NCBI GenBank assembly: GCA_022036555.1
Contig: CM039120.1
Location: 22,274,350-22,338,349 of the forward strand
Direction: 5' to 3'
DNA length: 64,000 bases
DNA from: Microstegium vimineum
Lineage: Eukaryota; Streptophyta; Magnoliopsida; Poales; Poaceae
Shown: piece after piece, positions 22,336-33,475 of the stretch
How positions within the stretch are numbered: the first letter of the stretch is position 1
Layout: the number at the start of each line of letters is the position of its first letter
Made by a program: the position numbers and the translations under genes
The notes under the pieces: generated by a model
The model's input: only the letters and a program-made list of their open reading frames with translations
What the model was told of the DNA's origin: nothing
The model's database searches: none

Positions 22336-25300
22336 TGGATCAGTTCGCCGATGACGGAAAATTGGGGCAAGGCTTTACGTCTGCCGATGACTTGCTCGAG
22401 ATCGACATCGGCGATGGTAGTAAACCTAGGCCTACTTTTATTAGTGCTAAGTTAGATTCCCAATGTAAGCAACAGTTAACCGATTTATTGAAAGAGAATA
22501 AAGATTGTTTTGCTTGGGATTATACAGAGATGCCTGGTTTAGACCGATCGATAGTTGAACATCGGTTACCCATCAAGTCTGGTTTCCAGCCACATCGGCA
22601 ACCGGCATGCCGATGCAATCCTACTATCTTACCCGATATTAAGGCTGAGATTACCAAGTTAATCGAAGCTGGATTTATTCGGCAATGCCGATATGTCGAT
22701 TGGATCTCTAATGTGATTCCTGTGTATAAAAAGAATGGAAAACTTCGTGTTTGCATTGATTTCAGGAACCTTAACAAGGCTACGCCGATGGATGGCTACC
22801 CGATGCCTGTTGCCGATCTGCTGATCGATGCTGCTGCCGGACATCAGATTATTAGCTTCATGGATGGTAATGCTGGGTATAATCAAATATTCATGGCTAA
22901 AGGAGACATATCCAAGACTGCTTTCCGATGTCCAAGTCACGTTGGCTTATTTGAGTGGGTGGTCATGACTTTTGGCTTGAAAAATGCCGGCGCTACTTAT
23001 CAGAGGGCGATGAATTTTATCTTTCATAAGTATATCGGCACAATAGTCGAAATCTACATTGATGACGTGGTGGTTAAGTCTGGAGACTTCAAAAAGCATC
23101 TTGCCGATTTGCGGAAAATATTGGAGTGCACCAGGGAGCATGGGTTAAAGATGAATCCTAACAAGTGTGCATTTGGCGTATCGGCAGGACAGTTTCTGGG
23201 CTTCATGGTGCATCAGAGAGGCATTGAAATCGGCAGAAAGTCTATTGATGCAATTAACAAGGTGGTTGCTCCTACCAACAAGACCGAGTTGTAGTCTCAT
23301 CGGCAAGATTAATTTCATTAGAAGATTTATATCCAATCTGTCTGGTAAGATTAAATCTTTTAGTCCTCTGTTAAAGTTAAAAGCCGATCAAGAGTTTATA
23401 CGGAAAGAAGAGCAGCAGTCAGCCTCAGAGGAGATTAAGAAATACTTGGTGAATCCTCCAGTCTTGGTTCCACCTCAACACGGGAAGCCTTTCAGGTTAT
23501 ATTTATCTACCGATGACGGTGTTATCGGATCAACCTTAATTCAAGAGTTTGAAGGGAAGGAATGTGCAATATATTACTTGAGCAGAAGATTGGTGGATGC
23601 TGAAACCAGGTATTCGGCCATAGAAAGATTGTGCTTATGTTTATATTTCTCTTACATTAAATTAAGACATTATTTACTGTCGGCCGAATGCACTGTTGTC
23701 TGCAAAGATGATGTGGTCAAGTATATGCTGTCAATGCCGATTTTGAGTGGACGAATTGGTAAGTGGATTTTGGCACTGTCGGAGTTTGATCTAAGGTATG
23801 AATCGGCTAAGGCTGTTAAGGGTCAGGTGATGGCCGATTTTGTTACTCAGCATTGTAATATGGTGATCTTTGTTGAGATTGCTCCTTGGGCTTTATTCTT
23901 TGATGGGTCTACGTGCAAGGGTGGAGCAGGTATCGGCATTCTTTTGATTTCGCCCCGAGGACAGAAGTATGAAATTTCACTGCCGATTGTTGCTACTTCG
24001 ATAAACAATCAGGCTGAGTACCAAGCTTTGCTTAAGGGGTTAGAACTACTCAGGGAGGTGCATGCTGATGCTGTTGAAGTCTTCGGTGATTCTATATTGG
24101 TGATTAATCAATTGATCGGGACATATGAATGCCGAAGCGAGGTGTTAATTGCAGCCCATGAGCGGTGTTTGCAGTTGTTGAAAGAGTTCAGAGAATACCG
24201 CCTTGAGCATATTCCTCGGCTGCATAATGAAGAAGCCAATCGGTTGGCACAGAATGCTTCAGGGTATCAGCCGATTCAAGAAGTCACGACATCGGTAACA
24301 GTTGCCGATGACTGGAAAAAGGAGATTGCCGATTACTTGAGGGATCCGTCCAGGAAAGTTGAAAGGCGTCTAAGGTTCCAAGCTACTAAGTATGTGCTCC
24401 TTGATAATGAGTTGTATTATCGGACGATTGATGGGGTTTTACTTAGATGTCTTGGCAAAGAGGAATCGAAAGAGTTGATGGGTGAGATCCATGAAGGTGT
24501 ATGTGGAGCGCATCAATCGGCATTCAAGATGAAGTGGATGATTAGGCGGAATGGATATTATTGGCCGACAATCCTTGAAGATTGCTTCAATTATTTCAAA
24601 GGGTGTCAGGACTGTCAGAAGTTTGGTAATGTGCAAAGGGCACCTGCATCGGCAATGAATCCTATAATCAAGCCTTGGCCGTTCAGAGGATGGGCTATTG
24701 ATCTCATCGGCCAAATTTATCCGCCATCGAGCAAGGGGCACAAGTTCATACTTGTTGCTACCGATTACTTTACCAAGTGGGTCGAAGCAATCCCCTTGAA
24801 GAAGGTGACATCGGCAAACATGGTGGATTTCGTTAAGGAGCACATCGTTTACCGATTCGGTATTCCTCAGACTATCACTACCGATCAGGGGACCATGTTC
24901 ACATCGGGAGAGTTTGATGACTTTGCTGCTAGCATGGGTTTCAAGGTGTTGAATTCTTATCCTTATTATGCTCAGGCTAATGGTCAGGCTGAAGCTACTA
25001 ATAAGGGGGTTATCAAGCTTATTAAGCGCAAGATTGAAGAGAACCCTAGAAGGTGGCATGTAGTATTGAACGAAGCCCTGTGGTCATATCGGATGGCTTG
25101 TCATGGTGCGACTAAGGTCTCGCCATATCAGTTGGTTTATGGGCACGATGTTGTCCTGCCTTGGGAAATCAAAACTGGTTCTAAGCGATTGTCTTTTCAG
25201 GATCAATTGACGACCGATGATTATATTACTCTGATGAAAGATGAGTTAGAAGATTTGGCAGGTCATCGGTTGAGGGCATTGATTAGCATTGAAGAGAATA

Positions 25301-25569
25301 AGAAGAGGGTTGCCCGATGGTATGACAAGAAAGTAAAGGTGAAGGAGTTTGCCGATGGTGATTTGGTTTGGAAGTTGATTTTACCGATTGGGACCAAGAG
25401 CTCTAAATTTGGAAAGTGGTCCCCTAATTGGGAGGGTCCTTATCGGATAAAACAGTCTGCTTCTGGTAATGCGTACATTTTGGAAACTCTCGAAGGAGTA
25501 GCGTTTTCTAGAGCGATCAACGGCAAATACTTAAAAAGGTATTGCCCTAGTATATGGGTAGATGCATAG
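22335..25569 (+). pseudogene. Element Z ORF3: reverse transcriptase, two RNase H domains, integrase
   Basis: The ATG at 22335 overlaps the ORF2 stop (TAATG). RT has a Y-I-D-D active site near 23055-23070. A first RNase H (about 23500-23700) is followed by a second, archaeal-type RNase H (about 23890-24270) beginning F-F-D-G-S. Integrase has its H-H...C-x2-C finger (about 24490-24630) and a D-D-E core (about 24700-25010; TTDQGT and NGQAEATN are visible). The stop at 25567-25569 lies 118 bp from the convergent antisense gene. A TAG at 23292-23294 and a 2-nt loss just after it, relative to Y, split the frame. The full product would copy the RNA and integrate the DNA. Confidence 0.9.
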
Positions 25570-25687
25570 TGCTCAGTCGAATGCCAATGAAAGAAAAATT
25601 ATAAAAACATCGGTAAAAACAAGCTGGCATTATATTACAAGTCTAGATCAAGTATCAGGTTACATCCTTGCCGATACAACAGACAAA

Positions 25688-28600
25688 TTACAGTAAGGAG
25701 TGGATAACTGATATCGCGCGCAGGTGAATTTGCTCTATTTCGTCCATCTCCTTGGCGTCGGCGTCGGCAGAACCCTCGACCGGCTTGATCTTCTTTTTCC
25801 ACAGTATAGCTTGTCGCGCGTTCTGGTCCCTTTCTTGCCGCAGGACCTTGATGGAGTTGGACAGTTGAGTTTTCTGCTGGTTGGCTGCAGTCAGATCCCC
25901 ATCAACCTTCTGTAACTCCGCCAGTAGCTCCTCCTTCTTTGCCGACAGTCGGGAGATTTCTTGATCAAGGTTGCTGATGGAGACTTTTGCTTGACCGATG
26001 CCTTTGTGCTTCTCATCGGCAATGTGTTTGAATTTGAGTTTCTCTTCCTCGCTCTTGGCTTGAGCGGCCCTATCGGCAATGCGACGGGTAAGCTTCTGGT
26101 ACTGGATCTGCTTGATGTCGAGGAAGGTTGCCTGGAGAAGGACTTCTGCTGCGTCGGCGGAAAGATGGCTTGGGATGTCCTTGAATGCAATCCTTGCTGC
26201 CAATGAGTCCTGGATGAGTTGAGACGTGTCTTGTAGCAGCAAGGAGAGTAGTTCTTCAAGTTTGGACTTGATTTCTGCCGATAAAGCTGGGACAGAGCTT
26301 TCCTCTTCCTCATCATCGGGACGTCGACTGCAAAGGAGAACAGACTGTCTGCTTGAATGCGGCCTTGGCGTTCATCTTCGTCCTGAGGGTTCAGGTTGTA
26401 GGAGAAGAGGCTGTCTGGAGAGTCCTGAGCCTGAAAATAGAGGAGTTAAAATATGCCGATTGTAAAATTATACTATGAGCTTTAAGGTAATCGACTTACC
26501 GTCTTGAAGCGGATCTCCTTCCTGGGGCTTGGCATACTGGATGGTCCAGCTTCATCCTGGACATCGGCAGCAGATGCCGATGAATGGGCCCTTGGTGGAG
26601 AGGCAGCCGACGCCGCTGGGGCTGGTATAGTTGTTGCCGGTGTCGCCTCCGATGTGGTGGCAGTTTCTTGTGGTGGCAGTTCCACTCTGTCATCGGGGAC
26701 TTGGGTCGATGGTGCCGATGCCGACGTCGCTGCTGCTGCGGAAGGTCGGGTTGTTTCTTCGCCGGGTAGTCTGGCCGACTGTGCCGATGACGATGCCTCC
26801 GCTATCGTGGTAGGTGGAGTTATCTCTTGAGCCGGGACGTCATCCATCGGTTGATCATGTACACTCACCGATGGAGGCTCCGCCGATGACCCGCCGGTGG
26901 TTGGCGCAATAGAAGCCGATGGAGGTTCTGCCGATGACCCGCCGGCAGTTAGTGCGATTGGGACCGGAGGCAGTCCTGCTGGCGGCGCATCGGCAGCTGA
27001 TGGCGCAGTTGGAGCCGATGGTGGAGGAGAAGCCAGCCTCAAACGTCTCTTCTTCGTCGGCGCGGCAGCAGGGGAACCAACCCGCTTTGACGAAGACCGG
27101 GGGGCATCGGCAGCAGGGCTGGAAGGTGTTTGCCTGCTGGAAGCAGATGCCGATGACCATAGTGCCTGAAAATACAAAGCAAGTTATACAAGATAAATGT
27201 TGCCGATAAAACAGTATGTAATCAGTACGGGTAAAAGCGAGTTTACTGCATAAACCCGTGTCAGGGCAACAGCAGCGGCCGATGTAGCTTGGGCTTTTGT
27301 GGGTGTCGGCGTAGGTACCTGTTGAGGCGTGAAGGCGGCCAGCGTCGGAGCTTTGTTGCCGATGATCGATGTGGGGCCCATTATCCGAAGATTAAAGGGC
27401 CTACCACTGTTACTCGTTGTGGGGACTGGATCATCGGCCTGTCAGGCGCAAAGGAGTTAGGTGCTGATACCGATGGCAAAAAAATAAAGTAATAAAAGTG
27501 CATCAGATAGCAGACTTACTGCGTCATCAGGGATGATGTAATCGGCGTCAATCAAGTGTCGATAATAGTGCGAAGACTTGGCGAGTAGCTGGCACTTCCA
27601 CTCTTGCCACCAAGACTTGAACTCGTTGGTGATGAAGGAGGTTGGCGACCAGGAAGATAAGTCAAGGTCTGACAGATCGGCATCGGCAGGAAGGCTGATG
27701 ACTTTATTCCAGTCCAGATTACTGGAGATTGCCTGCCTGGGTCTTACTACCTTAGAGTAGCAGAGTTTGATCGGCAGTTGGCCAAATGCCAGTTGTCTCG
27801 CTGCCGCCGATGGATAGTAGAACTCGTAGGATGGTGGGGCATTCTTCCCATATCCAAAGATATTTACTGGAATAGCTCGGGGAGTAATGCTAGCCCTCAT
27901 GATTGCTTGGTTCTCGGGCAGGCTCACATCGGTCAAGTTGAACAGCAGCGGGAACTGGTTGTGTTCATCAAGATATGGCCACCAGGTCCGTTCTGAGGAG
28001 GGGAGTTCGTTGTAGAACTTCTGGAAGTAATAGCCAAAGTGCTCTGCATCGGCATCGGTACCTGGCAGCACTATGATAGCCTCTCCAAAGTTAAGCGGAG
28101 GGCGAGTTGCCGATTCATCATCCCCGTATCGGTAATCTTCCGATATGTCCCTCGGGAATTGTTGGGCAAATAAATCAAACTGGAGGGCCTTGTGCATGTG
28201 TGCGTTCAGCCATAGATTGACAAACCACCAGGGGCCTCCGAGATTGCCGATGGGCTCTCCTAGCAGTAGCTTATGGGACACTTGATGCAGTAATCGGTAA
28301 ACTGATCCAAGAAGATACCTGCCTAAAGGGAGCCTCGTTCCATCGGCAAGTAGTTCAGCCGCTGGGAGGTGCATGGTGGTTGGACCGATGGTTTTGCCGC
28401 AGAAGATGAATTTTTCCAACCACATGTTTAAGAAGATGGCGTGCTCCCGTTGAGTTACCGATCCGGTCTTCTCGTTCTCTTTGATATAGCCCGTCCAACC
28501 GCCGATATTCTGAGTGTTCACCTTGTACTCGGATTTTCTGTTGAAAAGGCTAAGCGTATTAGCAGAGGTGATGTCCAAGCCGGTCAGCATATAGACATCG

Positions 28601-29118
28601 GCAAGGGTTGGGGTAGCTGGTCCATTTCTGAAGAGGAAAGCGTTCATGCTGTCAGACCAGAAGTATGAGACTGCCATCATCAAGTTTTCGTTCTTCTCCA
28701 TATCGGCAATTGAGAGCCTAACACACTGATCCAAGTTACGCTCCTGCCAGTACACTTGCTGTGATCTGACCACTCTCAGGTAATAGTTCTTCCATCCCTT
28801 AGTAGGCTTGGGCCATGAGCGGAATGTGTCCTTCCATAGTCCTAGATCAAAACGCTCAGATCTGAACGGTACCCGGTTGGTTTCTGCATTGATGATGAAG
28901 GTGGGGTCTGGATTGCCCATTGGGCCTAGGCAGCTGAGGTTGGAACCGGCGAGTGGAATCACTACCTTATTGTATAGTTCCTAGGGTTCAAAGAAGAAGG
29001 GACGAATCAGAAAGAATGAGGATAAATCCAGGTTTTTTGCGAGGAATAGAACCATATAGAGGGGTCGGATTAGGCGGAGGATGAGTCTTACCTTTGGGAT
29101 GTCGACTTGGATCGCCAT
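25688..29118 (-). pseudogene. Element Z antisense gene: five-exon plant mobile domain (PMD) protein, one frameshift
   Basis: Exons on the - strand: 29092-29118 (MAIQVDIPK), 27520-28980 (1,461 nt), 27247-27438, 26500-27165 and 25688-26430. All four introns (69-111 nt) have GT...AG ends and sit in phase 0. Exon 2 encodes a plant mobile domain (P-x-T-P-T-L-x-D-V-x-x-L-T-G-L, then G-G-P-W-W and W-W-P-Y-L motifs), the fold found in MAIN/MAIL1 and in some plant transposons. Exon 4 is Pro/Ala/Ser-rich with a basic KKRRLRL, probably a nuclear signal. Exon 5 is an acidic stretch then a coiled coil. One 1-nt deletion near 26310-26320 is the only break in about 1,030 codons. The function is unproven; a nuclear, regulatory or anti-silencing role is inference. 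Confidence 0.8.
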
Positions 29119-29272
29119 TGGAGTCAGAGGGATGCTTGGTTCGTCCTTGGATTACGAAGGAGTACTGTTGCTCGAGCTTGTGTTCTTCAGAGCGGCTGGA
29201 GGTTGAAGACGAAGGCAGGAAGGTGAAAGTAAAAATGGGCTCGGGTAAAAAAGGCGGTGTGGATCCCAGTAA

Positions 29273-29282
29273 CTTTTATAAG
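29273..29282 (-). promoter_or_regulatory. TATA-like box for the antisense gene of Z
   Basis: CTTATAAAAG on the - strand, 155 bp upstream of the antisense ATG. The same box lies 162 bp upstream in Y (40274-40283), within otherwise divergent flank. Confidence 0.55.
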
Positions 29283-29521
29283 TCTGTTTAGGGGTATTTT
29301 GGGGTTCTGTTTCACACCATGCAGGAATGTGGAGAGGCCCGCGGTAGATATGCGCGGTGATCGAGGTGGTCTGCAACTGTTTGTGCTACAATCGAGGGAT
29401 TTTATTATTAAATTGCAGTTCCACATGCGGGGATCGAGGAAACCGTACATCTATCTCGGCGGTAACGGCTATAGCAACAGCTGCAGTGGAGAGAATTTCG
29501 GCACGTAAAGTTATACGCTCC

Positions 29522-29537
29522 GAAACTGGGGGGCATG
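29522..29537 (+). other. Polypurine tract of element Z
   Basis: GAAACTGGGGGGCATG directly precedes the right LTR (29538), matching Y's GAAACTAGGGGGCATG. Confidence 0.75.
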
Positions 29538-30707
29538 TGTTGACACCATTTTTCGACACGTGTCAATGGGCTGAGGCTTGACTGGTCAATGGCCGTTCTC
29601 CATCGGCATCGGGAAAATTTTGAGCCGATGTTGCCGATGGGAGACTGCTGCAGAGGACCAAGTGCATTGCCGATGGAGGCTAGATGATCTTTGCCGACAA
29701 AGGTTAATTGGTGAAGTCTTGCTGAAGCTGATTGCCAATGAAGAGTCATTGCCGATGCCCGGTGAAGAGTCATTGTCGATGGCCGATAAAGAGTCATTTC
29801 CGATTGCCGATGAGATTATTGCCGATTGCCGATGAGGAATTATTGCCGATGAAGGGTGGTTGCCGATTGCCGATAGGGGATGATTGGTGAAGACAGTTAC
29901 CCGCACGAGGTCGCTAATCGGGAATGTTGCCAATTGCCGATCGGGAAATTGTTGCCGATGCTGATGGGTGTAACTTAGCGCTTGGTGGCAGCAGGAGGTT
30001 GCCGGTGGTCAAAAGAAGGAAGGCGCGGATTAAAGGGATCTGCCGATGGAAAGCTTCCATCGAGGATAAGTATAAGGAAACTGGTGTTTTACCAGTATTA
30101 TTATTATGGTAGTTTGAGTCCGGCTCTTGCATGAGTCGTTTATTTATTTCCTTTAAAATAGGTGTGTTTAGGGAATAAATATTATTATCCGGCTCCTGCG
30201 TGAGTCAGTTTCCTTTAAAATAGGAGTTTGTTTTAGGAAGGATACGTGTCGTGTCTTTGTACAACTCTCCATGCGGGAGTATAAATATGTGCCCGAGGGC
30301 TATGGAATAAAAAATCAATCCAATTCAAAACAAACCAATTTTATCTTATTCTACCTTTTATCGCAATTTACCCTTCTATGCATTAGTTATAGTTTTCAAC
30401 CAGTTCTTCAAGCTTTCGACGGGTTGCATCACCCTGATCCCCATCAAATCCTTGCTAGTTCCACGTGGGAGTACCTCTGAGCTTTGGCAATCCGGGCGCA
30501 TCGCTGTTTGCCTCGTTCAGCTCTGCTCTAGTTATCCTTGATCAATCTGAGCCTTGATGTCCAGGCGCATCGCTGTCGTCTCGTTCAGTTTGTTCTAGTT
30601 ATCATACTTGTCGATTGATTGGTCAAATCGACTGGCACGCCTCCGGAATACCAAGCTTTGGGTAATAGCCCGAGGTGTTCACAGATCTGACGCTTTTTGT
30701 GTCAACA
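29538..30707 (+). repeat. 3' LTR of element Z (1,170 bp)
   Basis: TGTTGACAC...GTGTCAACA, followed by the second TSD copy GATGA (30708-30712). TATA box at 30280-30287. It is 8 bp shorter than the 5' LTR, mostly by one GCCGATT-unit length difference. Confidence 0.92.
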
Positions 30708-30712
30708 GATGA

Positions 30713-30978
30713 TTTATAATCCTGGATGGGCTAACCAGCCGCCAGCTCAGCAGCCCGGTGTGTCAATGTATCATTATGGAGGCCCAGCAAACACTCAGAG
30801 CGGACCATTGGTACAGCAACCGATGAATACGGTGACTCAACCTAATCTGCTAAGTGTGCAAAACTATCCCTCAGTAAATCAACCGATGCATAGTGTTCAG
30901 ATGACTGGTGCTGCGCTCATGACTACTCCGCGTCATCTTCAGGAGGCGCATGAGCCGGCTCCACCCGTCAACAACTAG
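30713..30978 (+). pseudogene. Element Y ORF1, 3' part
   Basis: This continues ORF1 of Y after the Z insertion. It aligns with Z's ORF1 from the Y-N-P-G-W segment to the end and stops at TAG (30976-30978), the same stop as in Z. TAG is followed by CCA and then the ORF2 ATG at 30982. Confidence 0.8.
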
Positions 30979-30981
30979 CCA

Positions 30982-33475
30982 ATGAGTCGGCAAGAGTAGG
31001 ATGCATATTGGACCAATAAAATCGCCGAAGTTATGAAAGAACAATTTGGCATTAAGCCCAAAGTCAATACATATTCTTATCGGACTCCGTATCCTCTAGC
31101 ATATGACTTGATTCCTCTCCCAAATCGGTACAAAGTGCCTAATTTTACCAAGTTCTCTGGCCAAGATGATACATCGACGATGGAGCACATCAATCGCTTC
31201 ATTATCCAGTGCGGAGAAGCTACTAGCAGGGAGGAATTAAGGGTGAGATTGTTCTCTTCATCATTGTCTGGATCGGCATTCACATGGTTCATATCGCTGC
31301 CTCCAAATTCGGTAATCACATCGGCCGATCTAGAGAGGCAATTTCATAATACTTCTTTGCTGGCATACATGAGAAGAAGCTTACCTATTTGGTCAAGATG
31401 AGGCAACGCAATGATGAATCGGTAGAAAGCTTTGTTCAGAGGCTGCGGGACGTGAAAAATAAATGCTATAGCCTGGTACTTGACGATCGGCAATTGGCAG
31501 ATTTGGTCTTCCAAGGATTGTTGCCGCACATCAAGGACAAGTACGTGTCTCAAGAATTTGAAAGCCTAAGTCATCTGGTGCAAAGGATTACCGATCAAGA
31601 TATCAAAACCTTTGAACCTAGGAAGACTTGGAACAAGAAGGTGACCTTCATTGGGCAAGAATACTCTGGATCCGATGAAGAGCTAAGTATCAGCGCGGCC
31701 GAGTGGGTGAAGGATAAGAAATTTGTGTTTTGTCCGTTCGGCCAGAAGGAAACTGAGAGGTTCACCTTTGATATTACCAAGGCCGATAGGATGTTCGATT
31801 TATTACTGCAAGAAGGGCGGATTAAGTTGGAGCCTAATCAAGTAATTCCATCGGCCAAAGAACTCAAGAAGATCAGGTACTGCAAGTGGCATAATGCAAC
31901 TTCGCACAGTACCAATGACTGCAAGGTATTCAGGCAGCAGTTGCAGTCAGAAATTGAATCTGGACGCATCAAATTTGAAAATTCCAAAGTCCAGAAAGCG
32001 ATGAAGATTGATCAGCACCCGTTTCCAAATAATATGGTGGAAACCAGTGGAAAAACCAAAGTGCTGACATCGGAAACTGCCAAGAAAAATGCATCGGTGG
32101 ATCCTAACCATCAAGTGGCTGAGCGTGACGCAAGAAGGTTTACCGATGACAGGAAAGGCAAGAAGGTTGCCGATGAAGGTGGCAGTGCCGGAAGGGCTCC
32201 GGGTGTTGTAATCACGCACAAGAAGCAAAGGCGAGACCATCGGCAATCACGTGAAGAGTGATACCGGCAAGAAGAAGAGCACCGGAATGGCTTCGGTATA
32301 AGGACCACTGGAAGTGTCCCTTCTTCGTTCACTATTGGGAAAAAGGCATCAAGCTGCCTACGGCCGATAATTGCCCCGAGTGCAATGGATATTACACTGC
32401 CGATCGGTCAGGTAAGAAACCTTGTTTTGATGATCGGATGCCTAGGTACGCCAAGCCGCTCAGGGAGAAGAGGTCGGCGCATGACCGACTGGGGGGCAAG
32501 CTTAGTGCCCATAACAGGCTCGGTAGACGTGTTGATCAGGAGGAGTTGGAGGAGCTGGCCAATGCAAGAGTGCCTAACGAAGAAATATTCTCCAGAGATC
32601 CCAACATCGGAAGAAGTACTAATGCAAGCGGTGGAAAGCAGTGCCAGCCTGTCTGGAAAACCAGGCTTCCTCAGTGGTGCCCTAAGGGTCTGACCAAGAC
32701 TCAGAAGAGAAGGATTCAGTGCGAACGCCGCAATGACTTGTATGACGATGGAGAACCCTCAAGGGAAAAGCAGTGGAGGCCAAAGCGCAAGGATAGGGAT
32801 CCATTGACAGAAATTAATATGGTCGTCATATTGCCGATGGAGTTTATGGCACCCGCCAGTGTTGATGAAGATACTGCTGAGATGGCACAATTGGTGCTGG
32901 ATGCGATGGCAGCTGTCTTCGAAAAGCCTGCCGATGATGAAAGGCAGCACCTAAGGGCTTTGTTTGTTAAGGGTAAAGTGGATGGACAGCCTATGACAAA
33001 GATGCTGGTAGATGGTGGGGCATCAATAAACATAATGTCGTACATCGTGTTCAGAAAGCTTGGGAAAGGCGACCAGGACTTGGTCAAGACCGACATGAAG
33101 CTCAAGGACTTCGAAGGCAACGTGTCACCAGCCATGGGAGCCATATGTGTTGAGTTAACCATTGGCAGAAAAACTTTGCCGACAACATTTTTTGTAATCA
33201 GTGGCAAAGGCACCTATAATTTGCTCCTAGGAAGGGATTGGATCCACGCTAATTGCTGTATTCCTTCCACCATGCATCAAAGCCTTGTACAGTGGATCGG
33301 GGACAGAATTGAAGTCGTCCAAAGTGAAGCCCTATCTACTGTTGCATCGGCAGAATAGGAAACTTATGAGCAGACCAGGTGCATATCCGGTGAAGCTTGG
33401 GACAAAGAGTTCCTCAAAGTTGCCGATTACCATATTAAACTGATCCAAGCAGTCGGTCATGAAGAAGAGTTTTAA
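30982..33475 (+). pseudogene. Element Y ORF2: Gag capsid and protease, decayed
   Basis: Counterpart of Z ORF2. It has the capsid region (about 31120-31560), the C-x2-H-x4-H-x4-C knuckle near 31880-31925, the C-P-F-F-V-H module near 32318-32395, the retropepsin L-V-D-G-G-A-S near 33005-33025 and L-L-G-R-D-W near 33225-33240. Breaks include a TAG soon after the start, a small deletion near 31345-31385, TGA at 32259-32261 with a frameshift, and TAG at 33355-33357. It ends TAA at 33473-33475, overlapping the ORF3 ATG exactly as in Z. Confidence 0.87.

Larger units (their letters stand above)
17440..30707 (+). mobile_element. Element Z: Tat-lineage Ty3/gypsy retrotransposon (13.3 kb) nested in Y
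   Basis: LTRs at 17440-18617 and 29538-30707; TSD GATGA at 17435-17439 and 30708-30712; polypurine tract at 29522-29537. It has the same plan as Y: ORF1, ORF2 (gag-protease), ORF3 (RT-RNase H-second RNase H-integrase), then an antisense spliced plant-mobile-domain gene. It entered ORF1 of Y in the same orientation. The LTRs differ at about 30 places by eye. ORF1 is intact, ORF2 has two stops, ORF3 has one stop plus a 2-nt loss, and the antisense gene has a single 1-nt loss. Confidence 0.93.

Noticed and set aside
24439..25059. 206-codon ORF on the minus strand opposite integrase
   Set aside because: It is the mirror of the conserved integrase frame, shows no domain, and the matching region of Y lacks it. 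The true antisense gene begins only beyond the pol stop.
26504..27209. Plus-strand ORFs rich in Ala, Gly and Asp opposite antisense exon 4
   Set aside because: They arise from the repetitive Pro/Ala/Ser coding on the other strand and cross predicted splice sites; there is no independent support.
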